Shown: positions 50,601 through 61,866 of the stretch, piece after piece
Layout: each line of letters opens with the position of its first letter
How positions within the stretch are numbered: the stretch's first letter is position 1
Assembly: GCF_029227915.1 (NCBI RefSeq)
Contig: NC_079883.1
Coordinates: 5,952,001 to 6,016,000, forward strand
DNA from: Hydractinia symbiolongicarpus
Lineage: Eukaryota > Cnidaria > Hydrozoa > Anthoathecata > Hydractiniidae
Direction of reading: 5' to 3'
DNA: 64,000 bases
Program-made: the position numbers and the translations under genes
Notes under the pieces: model-generated
What the model was told of the DNA's origin: nothing
What the model saw: the letters and a program-made list of their open reading frames with translations, nothing else
Database searches by the model: none

Positions 50601-52609
50601 GGTAATAAAATTAAGAAAAAAAACATATGACCAGTGGTTTATATATATGAAAACGAGATTTTATTTTTGTATTGGCGGTGTCAACCTCACTGAAAGAAAA
50701 TAGAGGCAGCTAAGTTGATTTACGCCTGTTTTTTTTGGCATTTACCGGATAAAAGCAAATTTATTTCAAAAAACTATCATTATTTTGCATTCTCGATCCC
50801 AAAGCTCTTTATCTCAAAGAGCGCTGGTGACAAAATTGATTACTTTTTTCATGCTAATTCCAGCACACACGCACTAAGTTTTCTTTTACACGTGCACATT
50901 ATACGCTTTTAAGAAATTTTCATGCATTTTTTAAATCTTATTTATTTTATCTCTTTAATAATAGCCGTCGTCTGTCTGTGTGTCTGAGAAAGCGGCGTCC
51001 CATAACGGAAAGACGAAATTTTTAAAATGCTCACAAATATCAAATGGGAAATATTTTTATCCACTTTGTTACGACGGGTAAATTTAAGGAACGAGCGAAC
51101 GCGACGGGCGACCCCGTGGATTTTTCCACGGGTTAACGACTAGTCTCTATAATACTAGCCGTCGTCTGTCTGTGTGTCTGAGAAAGCGGCGTCCCATAAC
51201 GGAAAGACGAAATTTTTAAAATGCGCATCAATACCAAATGCTATATATTTCTGTCCACTTTGTTGCAACGTGTTAATTTAAAGGACGGGCGAACTTGTGG
51301 ATTTTTCCACGGGCTAACGACTAGTTTATTCAAATAAATGAACAGTCAAATAATTTTTAGTTTGAAATAGCTATTTGTTGGAAAATAAATTTTAACAACA
51401 TCCACTCGCGTATGATATTTTAAAATTCGTGGTAATAAACGAGGACAATTTATAAACTAAGAAAGACGTTATAAATGGGCGTGCTTGTTACTTCGGTCTT
51501 CTATGAAATTTTTGTTTTACTATTCAATAGGAATGACAATAAAAAGAAAAAAAACACACGACAACCGCAACATATTATGATATTAGTAACATATGGAAAT
51601 AACACGACATTCTCATTTTAAAATGTTTAGCTAAAACAGCTGTAAACTTTCTAAGACTGGTGACTTAGTTAATCAGCATATCTGTGTTCTTTTTATCCCC
51701 AGGGTCTCTTGGCTGTTTTTACGGATTGGCCAACCCTAGTGTGAAATTCATTTGAAAGGCAAAATGCGCTGGGAACGAAGTCGAATGTTTAATTTATTGA
51801 GACTAAACGGGGTACTGTTTGTTAGGATATACAATATCTTTACAAGTGCGGTTTTGGTCATTGTTAAAGTCCTCATCTCCTTCGTTAGTTGCATTATCAA
51901 CAAATAAATGAATAAGAGGCTGATAGTCATCAAACAGAAGTAGAAAGTTGTTTAACATAACGTGATTTTTTAAAAACATGAAAATTAATCGAATTTTAAG
52001 CAAACAATATTTATTTACAACATCAAAAAGTTTAATTGTATCCATTTTCCATAAAGTTGAAACGAAGTTCACAAGAATAGTTACCTATAAAGAATAAACA
52101 TTGGGGAAAGAGTACAAAGTTTATATATTCAGTTTGCTGGATTATTGTAATTTTCAGGAAAGAGGTCTGCTACCAAATCCCAATTTCACCCCCGCCCTAA
52201 GGTGGTTTTTTAATTTGGCGGAGATTAAGCATTAGAGCTCAACTGGGCGCTTTCAAAACGCTTAAACCGCCTTGTGTTTCCTCCTGGAAACAATTGACAA
52301 GATATATCATTATAAATAAGTACGGTCAACCTCATATAATAAACGATACTACTAACCCTAGTCCCCAGCGATTTTTGCTTTTTTTAAAACGAAAAAGCAC
52401 AAAGCTCTGGTGACGAGGGTGTCGTACTCCTTTTACTTTCTTAGTTGTGTTATATTTGTCATGTATAAATTTATAAAGAAGTAAAGAGTTCTAGATGCAA
52501 GGTTGTTAATAAACATAATAAAAATGGAGTTTGCTAATCTACCTTTACCACAAACTACGCAAGGTTTAGAGCTTGGATGGGAGTCTTCTGTAACGAGTCT
52601 TTGTTGCAT
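41631..52609 (-). CDS. ENTPD: Ecto-nucleoside triphosphate diphosphohydrolase (ENTPD1/2/3-like), 11 exons, 509 aa
   Basis: GDA1/CD39-family enzyme that hydrolyses extracellular nucleoside tri- and diphosphates. Exons (minus): 52543-52609, 50387-50487, 48756-48861, 48274-48415, 45301-45457, 44925-45119, 44327-44456, 43284-43429, 42336-42449, 42057-42182, 41631-41876; GT-AG, in phase, 510 codons with stop (human ENTPD1 is 510 aa). Seen: short cytosolic N-terminus with CVVC; TM1 (~25-45, [19 protein letters not shown]); ACR1 DAGGSGTR (64-71); ACR2 MSGTAGMR (132-139); ACR3 GKKEAAYSW with Glu175; ACR4 ELGSTSLQ (198-205); YAHSYLCFG; paired Cys in the ectodomain; ACR5 [10 protein letters not shown]2 (~462-484, [20 protein letters not shown]). 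Two TM anchors place it with the cell-surface members. ACR1 and ACR4 depart from DAGSSHT and DLGGASTQ, so activity or specificity may differ. Confidence 0.93.
41943..42012. mobile_element. Palindromic MITE, cctcgtccccagg family
   Basis: Ends acttcgtctccagga and tcctggggacaaggt are inverted repeats, in an ENTPD intron. Confidence 0.65.
44153..44241. mobile_element. MITE, cctcgtccccagg family (long form)
   Basis: Starts aaccttgtccccagg, internal ccattattacggagcggcta, ends gaacgaggtt. The interior matches copies at 51694, 53089 and 60179. Confidence 0.75.
45458..46613. other. ENTPD intron 4, no gene
   Basis: AT-rich with long A and T runs; a run of about 14 C lies near 46071-46084. No coding signal. 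Confidence 0.5.
46614..46827 (-). repeat. Tandem dimer of a 107-bp tRNA-like unit
   Basis: taccaagataagattcgaac ... caagctcacgagc occurs twice head to tail (46614-46720, 46721-46827), seemingly identical. On the minus strand each unit has a tRNA-like A-box (tagctcgtgagc) and B-box (gtgttcgaatc). Looks like a dimeric tRNA-derived SINE. It sits in ENTPD intron 4. Confidence 0.65.
47178..47208 (-). ncRNA. Hammerhead-like core, left terminus of Penelope fragment
   Basis: Minus strand reads CCGATGA, then TGGGAGAACGATCTCC, then CGAAACGTC. This follows the order of hammerhead conserved boxes (CUGANGA, stem II, GAAA). Position 4 is C not U and the first stem II pair is a mismatch, so self-cleavage is uncertain. 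Penelope-like elements are known to carry hammerhead motifs in their terminal repeats. Confidence 0.4.
48148..48178 (+). ncRNA. Hammerhead-like core, right terminus of Penelope fragment
   Basis: Plus strand CCGATGA, TGGGAAAAGGATCTCC, CGAAACGTC. The loop differs from the left copy by two bases, leaving the stem nearly intact. Oriented opposite to the left copy because the termini are inverted. Confidence 0.35.
48862..50016. other. ENTPD intron 2, no gene
   Basis: AT-rich, no element recognised apart from the palindrome that follows at 50017. Confidence 0.5.
50017..50108. mobile_element. Palindromic MITE, cctcgtccccagg family
   Basis: aacttcgtcccaagggctttttaggt and acctaaaaagtcctggagacaaggtt form inverted arms around ~40 bp. 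Confidence 0.7.
50950..51143 (+). mobile_element. Helitron-like element H5
   Basis: Begins TCTCTTTAATAATAGCCGTC, contains gagaaagcggcgtcccataa and acgggcgaccccgtgg, ends with hairpin ccgtggatttttccacgg and GTTAACGACTAG. No coding capacity. In ENTPD intron 1. Confidence 0.7.
51144..51324 (+). mobile_element. Helitron-like element H6, directly abutting H5
   Basis: Begins TCTCTATAATACTAGCCGTC immediately after the CTAG of H5; same body and 3' hairpin, ends GCTAACGACTAG followed by T. Confidence 0.72.
51694..51785. mobile_element. MITE, cctcgtccccagg family (long form)
   Basis: tccccagggtctcttggctg, acggattggccaacc, then aatgcgctgggaacgaagt. Confidence 0.65.
52360..52430. mobile_element. Palindromic MITE, cctcgtccccagg family
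   Basis: accctagtccccagcgattt and the partly complementary aagctctggtgacgagggt. Confidence 0.6.
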
Positions 52610-53088
52610 GTTTGTTTTGTTTTTATATCAAGTTGAATCGCTTTTAACCTTCGTTATAGTATGTGGTTAATATATTCCTAACTTCACAATTTTTCTTACA
52701 CCATCTCTGTTACTTTCAACAAGTATTTTTTTTAAAACAGTAAATCTGTCACATAGATTAACGTTAATTCCGACTTCCCTGCTTTTTAAACATCTTTAAT
52801 CATCCTTTTTAAAAATCTCATTTACCTGATATAACGAATATAAATACATTAGCATCATAAATCGCATAGCCGCATAGAGCTCTCTCCACCGTAGAGGTTA
52901 ATAAAGAAAAAATACAAATGCAACAATCAAGCAATTCTTGTCAATTAGGCTACCTATTTTAATTATCTATTATTAAATTATTTTGTTACAATATATCTTT
53001 CCCACTGCTTTTTTATAACTTTTTCTAACAAAATGAATGCGATTTTTGAAATCTGATTTTTAAAATCCTCCCCTAGCCTAATTAATTG

Positions 53089-53195
53089 CAACCTCGTCAC
53101 TAAGGTTTTGTGACCCCTGCGTCGTTATTGCAGACTGGCCAAAAATTTTTCGTCACTTCATTAACAAGGGAAAATGCCCTGGGAACGAGGTTGAG
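53089..53195. mobile_element. MITE, cctcgtccccagg family (long form)
   Basis: caacctcgtcactaaggttt, gcagactggccaaaaa, aaaatgccctgggaacgagg ttg: inverted ends with the shared interior. Confidence 0.75.
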
Positions 53196-56100
53196 TTAAC
53201 TAAGATTTCTTCGAGGATATCAAATTCAAGTATCAAAGAATAGTTAGGGTTAAGAAAGATTATGTTGTGTCTCCTGGCTAATCCTTACCTGAAACTTGAT
53301 AAATTTGCAATCTTCAGGTTCATACAACAGACAAATAATCTGTTACAACAGTTTTTTTTTATTTGTAGTAATTAACCTCTGCTTGAAACCGAGGCTTATT
53401 AGTACAAGTCGAAAATTAAAAAAAACTTTGATCGTAACATTTAATACCACCCAAACAGCGTTTTCACATGGTAAGTTAAAGTATCTACGAAACGATCCCA
53501 TCAGCTCAATCCCCGCATTTTAAAAAATAGCGTGTAATAAACAGACCACTCACAAAAACAGAGTGCAAGAAATGATACACTTTAAAGCCATCTAGACGGA
53601 CAGAAAACCTGAGTATGAATAATTACTTTTTTATCATCACTTTGCTACATTTTTTCAAGAGCATCTTGTATCTTTTCTGACATCGGGACGATAAAAAAGA
53701 GACAACAGACGCTGAGAACGAGTTTGTACGCAGCACTATGAAAGATGCACACGATTCCGTAATATCGCTGTCACAATTTTGTTATTTATTTTCCAGTAGA
53801 CTGTCGGTCGCATTATTAGCATTTTTGACAAAGACAACTTCTTTTCATCCGGCCCGTAAAATTATGTCATTGAAGAGCGGAAAAATTATTAATGAATATT
53901 AACTGTTTCTGATGTTGTGCTGAAAAATACAAAGTGCGGGTCAAAAGTGCAGGCACATCATCATATCTGATCAATATCCGTTGAGGGTGACATATCGTGG
54001 GATTGTGATGAAGAGGCGAATAAAATCTGCCTTGGTCAGAAACAAGTGACGTAATTTTCATAGGACGACGAAAACTTTGTCGTCCAGGGAAGATTTTCAA
54101 ATGAGACACAATTATGAAGATTAGTCAGATTCTCTGTTTTCTATCGGAACAGAGTCCTGAAAATGTGAAAATGAACAAAAATGGCGTCGAACAACCATTT
54201 ATGAAATCAAAATCGGGATAACCTGAATTTTCTCTTTTGAAAAAGTCTCAGGTTTCTTGCGAATCCGCGATAGAAGGAGTGCCAAGTGTATGTTCTTAGT
54301 AAAGGACTTTCTTACAGGTGAAGTCAAAGTTGATATATATTATAGAATTGACAATACAATGTTAGCTAGTATACGAAAATACATAAATTGCGAAATACAT
54401 ACTTTGCCAAGTTTCTTTCATCATTTGATGGGATATTTTCTTCTTGTTTGCTCTCTATATGATCCCGTTTGTAAATTTCAACTTTCATAACACTGAAAAA
54501 CAAATTACGAAATTTTATTTTTTTTAATTGATAAAAAATGCATTTGTCAGCACTTTCTTACCAATTCAAAGTCGATGAAAATAATAACTGACTTGTCATT
54601 TTTACATATTGTATTTAATCGACTGAGAAGACGGTTCTAAAACTTTGTTTTTGTTAAATAGTATTCCAAACCTATGCTTGTCATATACTTTCTCATATAG
54701 CTACTTTATATGCTTTATCATATGCTTTTTCTTGTCTGGTAAAGAAAAAAAATCGATCAGAAAGCTATTTACAACCTACAGTAATTAAAGAAAGAACCGC
54801 AACTTACATGTTGCAGTAAAAAGTTAGTTTAGGTATGTTAGAAAGAATTTTTACACTAGATCTTGTGTCAGAATAATCGACAACAAACTGAAATACAATA
54901 TTATAGCGTGTTAAGTTTAAAGATGGTTGACATTCCAGTGAAATATTTTCGACTGAAAGCTGTAAAATAATCCATCATCTCGCTTCTTGATACAAACCAA
55001 AATTAACTACAGTGTTTTAATTGACGTAAAATCTCGATAAGCGGTGCAGTAAAAACGTTTACACGATTCAAACTGCCAGTCGAAGGTTAAAGCAACTGTG
55101 AAAACATTAAAAGTTGGTGCAAAGTTTACATGATTTAACTACCCAGCTGAAGCAAGTGTGAAGATGTATCAGACACACGTACCGTTCAATGAACTGTTAC
55201 ATCAAGAGTGAGAAAATAAAAGCGAAAGGTAGCAAAATACAACAAGTTAATTGAAAATTAGTCACTTATTGTCCTAACTAGGAAATGACGTGCGAAGGTC
55301 AGTTAATTTGTGTTGATAACTTAGAATTAGAAAATTTAAAAAGCTCATAAGAAGAGACGAACACTCCAGCTATCACGCTTCGACAAAAAACTTTATTAGG
55401 TCCTCAACTTTTCTAGTAATCTAATCAAAACAAGGAAAAAAATTACGAGGCTTTCATTTTACGACTTGCACTTTTAAAAACTTTCGTAGACATTTAAGTT
55501 AATTGCTTTAAATGACCGGACTTTTGTAAGTGAAACATGTTTCGAGATCTCTGATGTCGTCATCAGTATGTCATCATTTTCTTTTTTTCTTAAAATTGTT
55601 TTAAACTGCAATAACTACAAAGTGCTCTTGCTACAAAAACTTCTTCCTTTTAGGTAAGATATTCAATTCTAAATAAAAAGATCTACTTTTTAAGATAGAA
55701 GTGACTCAATGACCGAACCATAAAACACAACTTGATGTGATGGAGGGAGAAGAATCATCTTTTGATGAATATTTTATACTATACAACATTGATTAGTTGA
55801 AAAGAGAGTATTGGACTGATTTAACATTCACGCACGCTTCACAGTGGTATATGTCTGGATGGTTGAGATGTCTGGGTGGTTGAGATGTCTGGGTGGTTGA
55901 GATGTCTGGGTGGTTGAAATGCCTGGGTGGTTGAAATGCCTGAGTGATTTGGATGTCAGGGATTACCGGTGCTCAAATATTACAATTTTTGATTTCACCG
56001 TTTAAGACATCGAGAGGAGGCAGGGAGTAAAATGTTAACATCGGATTCACGCTTACAGAACACTTTTCAATATATGTGTCCTCCCTTGAACAAAAGTTCC

Positions 56101-58317
56101 CTCGGTGATTTATGCCATACCAAGTCACGCCTTTTTTACCATGTGTTATATTTAGAAAAAGGCATTATGTGTGCTTGAAACAATTACGTGTATATAACAA
56201 GTATATTATAAGACGCAGAATGGTATAATTTACCGCGAGAATTACTGTGCATGCCGCGTTATTGGGTTAAAAGTGCATCACAGTATTGTTCTGAAGAAAT
56301 CATAACGCTTATTAAGCACGACTATTTTAACAGTGCGCATTTTTTTACGTCACGGAACAACATTCATTGAAAAATAACTTCACCTCCAAAAAAAGTTAAT
56401 CTATAATTTTTTATTAATATTTTCTCGGAACCTCCTCCTCCACATATAGCTACACGTTTTTTATAAGAAAGTCTAAATTGGGCTTGAATGTTGTGCCGTT
56501 TTATGAGTTAGTTTTATTTAACTTCTGTATATATTTTGCGCATGTGCATATTTTGTTTTTAATGCCATGTCGTGCGAGAGCTGGCAGTTGAACAACAACA
56601 CGTAAAATATTTTTTATCTTATCTAAGGTTACTATTTCAAATGTGTTCATTCTCACTCTCTTTCAGCCTCACATGATCTTATTTGTGTTCTTCTAAAAAT
56701 GGATATAGACAGTCAGATTAACAAATGGTAAGAATATTTCTAGGATTGAAGGCAGTAGACGAGGTGGAAATCATTCAGTCATTTCGAAGAAGACATGCAT
56801 TGTATAGCAATACAAAGAAAGGAAAAACTGCGCTAAAACAATTGTTTACTCGAATTAATTTGTTCTTTATATGAGGAAATTTAGGTGATTTCGCTAAATC
56901 TCAGCCTCAAAATTCTTATAAAGAAGAAAAGTGTGTAGTTAGACAAGCGAGATGAGAACAAATACTAAAACTCCAAATAAAACAGTTTAAGGTCACTAAT
57001 TTATCGTCCAAATAAATTCGATTAGAAGCTAAGGTTAGTTTTAAAGATATTTAAACCTCTAAAATAGTATCAAGATCTACAATAGGTATGAAATCCTCTT
57101 GTTTTTGTAGCCATTACCAAATTTGCGTTCTTGGATTCCAATTAACCCTGTGTTTTATACCTTTACCACAAAACTCTGAATAGTCATTCATTCGAACGAT
57201 ATTTCGTGTCCTTTTAATACCGACACTTTCTATACATCTTATTCAAAAGTTAAAGTTTCTTATTTTTTGTAAATAAAAACGAAAAAGCTTCTCAGTTTCA
57301 CATGCAGATAGGTGCAACAATGGTACAACTGACTCCACGTCCTGTTCGTCTCTGTTGGATATTGAACTGGCTAGATAATGGAATTTTATTTTAATATTGA
57401 AGTGAGAGAATGAAAATAAAAAAGGCTCTGGGAAAAAAGTTAAAGCTAGGTCAAAGTAAAACAAAAGCAGGACCATAAAATAAGTTTGTTACACAAGCTA
57501 CAAACAAAATTTTAGTTTAAACTCGAATCACGAAATTAATGCATTTTTTAAATAAAAATCGCATGTCCTTACCTTTTTCACATTAAAATTCATAACATTA
57601 AATTCATAAAATGGAAGTTCATATTACTCAATGACATTAACGGTATTTTTTTACTATTTATTTTTCTTTCTTTATCTGTTGACATTATATTGTGAAGTTT
57701 TTCATAATGATCTTTAGTTACCATTATTTGGATCAAATATGTGTTTTTAAAATATGTCATCATTACGATCGTATAGTACATTGTTGGAAGATATGATAGC
57801 ACTTAAAGGCTGTTATAAAAATTGGCGCCAAAACCAATTGTAATATATTGTAGTTTTCTGTTGACCCTTTTGTTTATGTGTACTGAAATAATACTTTTGT
57901 ATATTCTTTTTTGTCATGTTTAAAATGTATGTAAGTTTAAAGTATTATTTATTAAGTATTCTTAAATACTATGAAAGAGGCTTAAACATATCATTTTCCC
58001 GCGGAAAAATACGCCGTCATCCAAGCCGTCATCTACTAAAAACTATAGTATCTTTATTCTTTTTTTCTTTAAAGAGTGTCACCCGCAATATATTATAGAC
58101 TCAGAAGAGCCCTAGGTCGAGGTTGCATATGAACCAAAGTTTTAATGGATTTTAATTAAGATCAGAAAGCAAGTAATTAATACTTATTGGTTCAAACCAA
58201 TTTCCTTTCCGGGGTATTGTTACTCCCATAATGATTTGTTGACACAGGACGGCTCTCTTGAGCGTATCGTGGCAGCAAAAGTACTCTGGATAGATGCTAA
58301 TATTAATATTATTTTAT
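53196..58317. other. Gene-poor intergenic region upstream of ENTPD
   Basis: No ORF with recognisable domains or splice-linked exons was found. A minisatellite lies at 55852-55960. It may include regulatory sequence for ENTPD (minus) but no specific site can be supported. Confidence 0.5.
55852..55960. repeat. 17-bp minisatellite, about 6 units
   Basis: Unit tgtctgggtggttgaga, six copies from 55852 to 55953 plus a partial one. The right-hand units drift to tgcctgggtggttgaaa and tgcctgagtgatttgga. Confidence 0.9.
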
Positions 58318-58392
58318 CCAATCCTCGTCCCCAGAACTCTTTAGGATAAAGCTCAGGTCAATTTCAGAGCGCTCTGGGGACAAGGATAACGT
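58318..58392. mobile_element. Palindromic MITE, cctcgtccccagg family
   Basis: atcctcgtccccagaactct and agcgctctggggacaaggat inverted arms. Confidence 0.7.
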
Positions 58393-59317
58393 CGACTCAT
58401 TTTATTTTTGACCATTCAGGAACGATAACCTCACACAAAATTACTAACGCTAGCAAAATTTTATGAGCAATTCATGTTAGTTCGGGTATTCAGGTGATGT
58501 ATTGATTTAAAAAAAATAAAAAAAAAATTTGAGTGGATGTTTACATTATATGTAAAAGATTTACATCAATATATTGAATCAACAATACAAAGGGAAAGAA
58601 TTTTTGCTTCCTGCTGCTTAGATACCTTCTTAACACAGAACTGTGAACATCATCTTCGTAGGTATGTACAAAACACAGACGCAGATCAATACTCGAACGC
58701 AAGTCAAATCACCAAGAAAGTACAATAAGGTATTATGGCTTCCATAACTAGAGTAAAATTCATTGTGTTCGGTAGGAAAAGGAACATGCGATTTTTCAAA
58801 AACTTTTCGAATTTGGATCGATAAGCACACACATAGGTATTCAATTCAAAGCTATAAAAAAAGAGAAAATAAATACACAGAAAAACACAACGCATATAAA
58901 TAAAAATCAGATATAAACACTTACTATTTCGAGGTATCGCAGATTATCACCATGCTCCACTATCCAGGCCTTTTTTACTTGCTAGGAAATTGGAATAATA
59001 AAACATACGATACGTGAATCGATTTGTCGTCTTTCTCGATCACGATATTTTTCTTTCGATCCTTTCTGGTCTGTTACTCAACGGCAACTGACAGTAGTCG
59101 ATTCCCCTCTCATCAGTGGCGTGGTGCAGTGGAGCGCAGCGATAATTACTGGAGAACTATCTAACATACACCCAAACAAAATACAATACAATAAAGCCTC
59201 TTTTCAGTGTCTATTCATTACTAGAGTGGAAATCTCTGTGTGTGACGCTGATTGAAACCCGAAGTTTGAAAAAAATTAAACGAGAACGGACATGTTCCGA
59301 CGAGTAGTGAAAAGGAG

Positions 59318-59368
59318 AACCTCATCCCCAGGGTTAAGTAACCTAACAAGCCCTGGGGACGAGGCTGT
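59318..59368. mobile_element. Short palindromic MITE, cctcgtccccagg family
   Basis: aacctcatccccagggtta / agccctggggacgaggct; about 50 bp in total, almost only the two arms. Confidence 0.7.
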
Positions 59369-59457
59369 AGAAAGAAATTTTATAGAAGCACAAATTTGCC
59401 TTACATCTTGGAAAAACTAATTTGTAGAAAACACCCAATAAACGGTGTACATTTTAA

Positions 59458-60101
59458 GGCGGTGATACACGATTCAATTAATCGAATTTGATTAGTCGAA
59501 TTCGATTAATTGGATCGTGTATCATGGAAAAATCGTATGCTTTCGGTATGCTCAGACTTCTTGAATTCGATTTTTAAAAAGTCGGACCGGTTCAACTTTT
59601 TCGATTATTCGAAAGGTTTTTAACGAATCAAAATGCACATCAAATGTGCATTTTAATTCGTTAAAAATCTATATTCAATTTAAGAGACAAAGCACACCAG
59701 AAAAAGCGTTTACAATGTGTACTTTGATTAACTTTTAATCTTTTTTCTTTTTTCTTACAGATATTACAGAAGTAGTGATGAAAAAGACTTAAAATCTGTA
59801 CATCAAATGTGCGTTTAAAAATATGTGAGTTTCTATACAAAAATAAACATCTTAAATTTTTAGTTGTTGTAATAATAACTGTAACAGCAACTCTGTCTTC
59901 GCTTCTAAAGACATTTTATCGAAAGGAAATTATCAAAAATCTGTCCAGTTTTTAATAATGTTCAATATATTTCGATAAATCGAATTCGATTAATTGGATC
60001 GTGTATCATCACCTTGCCACCTGTTAAGTTTCGATTTAATTTTAATGCTCAATATAATTTCGACAAATCGAATTCGATTAATCGGATCGTGTATCACCGC
60101 C
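59458..60101. mobile_element. Non-autonomous DNA transposon, ggcggtgatacacg ends
   Basis: Ends GGCGGTGATACACGATTC and GGATCGTGTATCACCGCC are inverted repeats, flanked on both sides by TTTAA (59453-59457, 60102-60106). Palindromic subunits built on aatcgaattcgattaattgg recur at 59470-59526, 59975-60010 and 60065-60100. No transposase. TIR and AT-rich target duplication resemble Harbinger or piggyBac-type MITEs; the superfamily is not settled. Confidence 0.75.
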
Positions 60102-60178
60102 TTTAAATAAACATAAAAATGGCGCCTGCTATCTTTATACGCACGATTTGCGAATAATTCTATAAAGAATACGGTACA

Positions 60179-60286
60179 ATGCAACCTCGTCCCTAGGGTC
60201 CTGTGCTGAGCCCGTTATTACGGAGTGGGCCAACACCGCTATCAACTTCATCAACAAGGCAAAATGCCCTGGGAACGAGGTTGGGT
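60179..60286. mobile_element. MITE, cctcgtccccagg family (long form)
   Basis: caacctcgtccctagggtcc, cgttattacggagtgggcca, aaatgccctgggaacgaggttg. The clearest full-length member of the family here. Confidence 0.8.
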
Positions 60287-60779
60287 ACAGTGACACGTCT
60301 ACGTCAGTCAAACGAAATGAGCTCTTGGAAAACGAACTGAAGAGCATGATCGTGTCATCAGATAGGCCTGTACTAAGGAGATTGTTGCACGGCAGACTAC
60401 AATGCAGTCTGGATATGAAATAGGGTACACTAAATAGGAAATCTTTTTACGCACAGAATATTAGGCACATAAACGTAACGTTGTTCTTCCGTTATTTTCC
60501 TTTTGATTTATGATTAAGTTTTCGAAATCCGAAATAAAACTTGTAGATGACTTGTAGAAAAATAATAAATCCTAAATGTCTGCGAAAAACCGCTGACAAA
60601 AATAGACCTGGAAACGAGATTACTGTTTATTACTTGGGGGCAGAGGGTATACGGTCACTATATTGTTTTTTGCTGATTGACCGCTAGTGGTTATTTGAAT
60701 ATTGGTGCGATTTATCACATTTCCAAAACATGCATGCCTTTTCAACGTGTTTACGTGTTTACATTGCTTCCTTGCTAAA

Positions 60780-60957
60780 ATGATAAAAAGACCTTCACCA
60801 AATGAAAATGAAGAGGATATATTAAAATTTCAAGAAGAATACTTTACCTCTCAAGAAAAACCTTCGGTTACCATTCATTCTAAAGTAAATTCATCATCAA
60901 AAAAGTATCAAACTCAACAAGATGACACTAAAAATCGAGATGTAGTGGATTTAGGAG
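60780..60957 (+). CDS. RPAP1: RPAP1 (RNA polymerase II-associated protein 1), first coding exon, partial gene
   Basis: ATG at 60780 gives MIKRPSPNENEEDILKFQEE, then a Ser/Lys/Gln-rich linker and KNRDVVDLG. It ends at a GGAG|GTTAGC donor in phase 1 (59 codons plus one base). RPAP1 N-termini have the same layout: K/RP-P-E-E-D-LL-FQ followed about 40 residues later by an RDVV-DL motif. Only this exon is inside the window; the conserved RPAP1 domains would lie beyond 64000. An upstream in-frame ATG at 60702 is less likely because the family similarity begins at 60780. The call rests on a short segment. Confidence 0.65.
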
Positions 60958-61398
60958 GTTAGCTAGCTATTATAACAATGAAAAGTTCTATCATTCTTTT
61001 TTTTTAGGTTACAAAACCCTCTAGGTTAAGGTTGTTATAATCGGATCCGGGTTAACATGCTTGAAATTTTTTAATCTTTTTCAACAAAAATGACCAACAT
61101 ATTTAAATTCAGCACCAAAATTTATGGAAACATGCAAATTTCAAGTTTATACACTAAGTAAAAACACCTCTATTAGTAGCCAAACTTTTAATGTTTTATA
61201 AAGAAATGACCACACAAATTAACTGCAATGAAAATTTTTATGGTCAAATTCTATAAAATTTAAAAACTTTAAATTACAATAAATCCTGTTCTAATAATCT
61301 TTTGGTATTCTATATTTCCAATGTCATATAATTTTTGCTGATACATCCAAATATGCCACTCATTTTTCTCAAAAGTTTCTTGTTTTCTTTTCCAAAAT
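60958..61398. other. Presumed RPAP1 intron 1, proximal part
   Basis: AT-rich, no element recognised. Confidence 0.45.
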
Positions 61399-61866
61399 AA
61401 GAGGGTGCCGATAAGCCGCAAACGCCCGCATATATACGGGCGAGTTCGGACGACTTTTCGAATAAAATTGGCGTTTGCCCCCTGAAATCGCCCGCACTTT
61501 CCCGAAATCGCCGGAACATTCCCGAAATGCAATTCCTTGTAACAAACCATGCGGCCGATATTTGGGAAGAAGGCGCTTGAAGAGAAAGGAGTTAATATAG
61601 TTTAACTATAAGTTATTTATAAAGTAAACTTTATCAAAAACCATCAAAAACAGTTCTTTTAAGAACTTCACTACCACATAGTAAGTTTATTTTAATTTTT
61701 ATAGTTTTTTTGAATCACATTAGTGTCTGGTTTTTTTTCTTTTTCGGGCATTATTCAGGCCTACTCTGGTTTTTTCGGGCGAATCCTTATATTTTTTTCA
61801 AAACGCCGAACTCGCCCGAAAACGCCCGCACTTTTTACGGCGTATGCGGCTTATCGGCACCCTCGT
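61399..61866. mobile_element. hAT-like MITE, intact copy 2
   Basis: 468-bp element with ends aagagggtgccgataagccgc and gcggcttatcggcaccctcg t, flanked by tccaaaat (61391-61398 and 61867-61874; the match extends one more t to the left). An 8-bp duplication is typical of hAT transposons. No transposase. Shows the uninterrupted sequence at the site where the BEL element entered copy 1. Confidence 0.88.
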
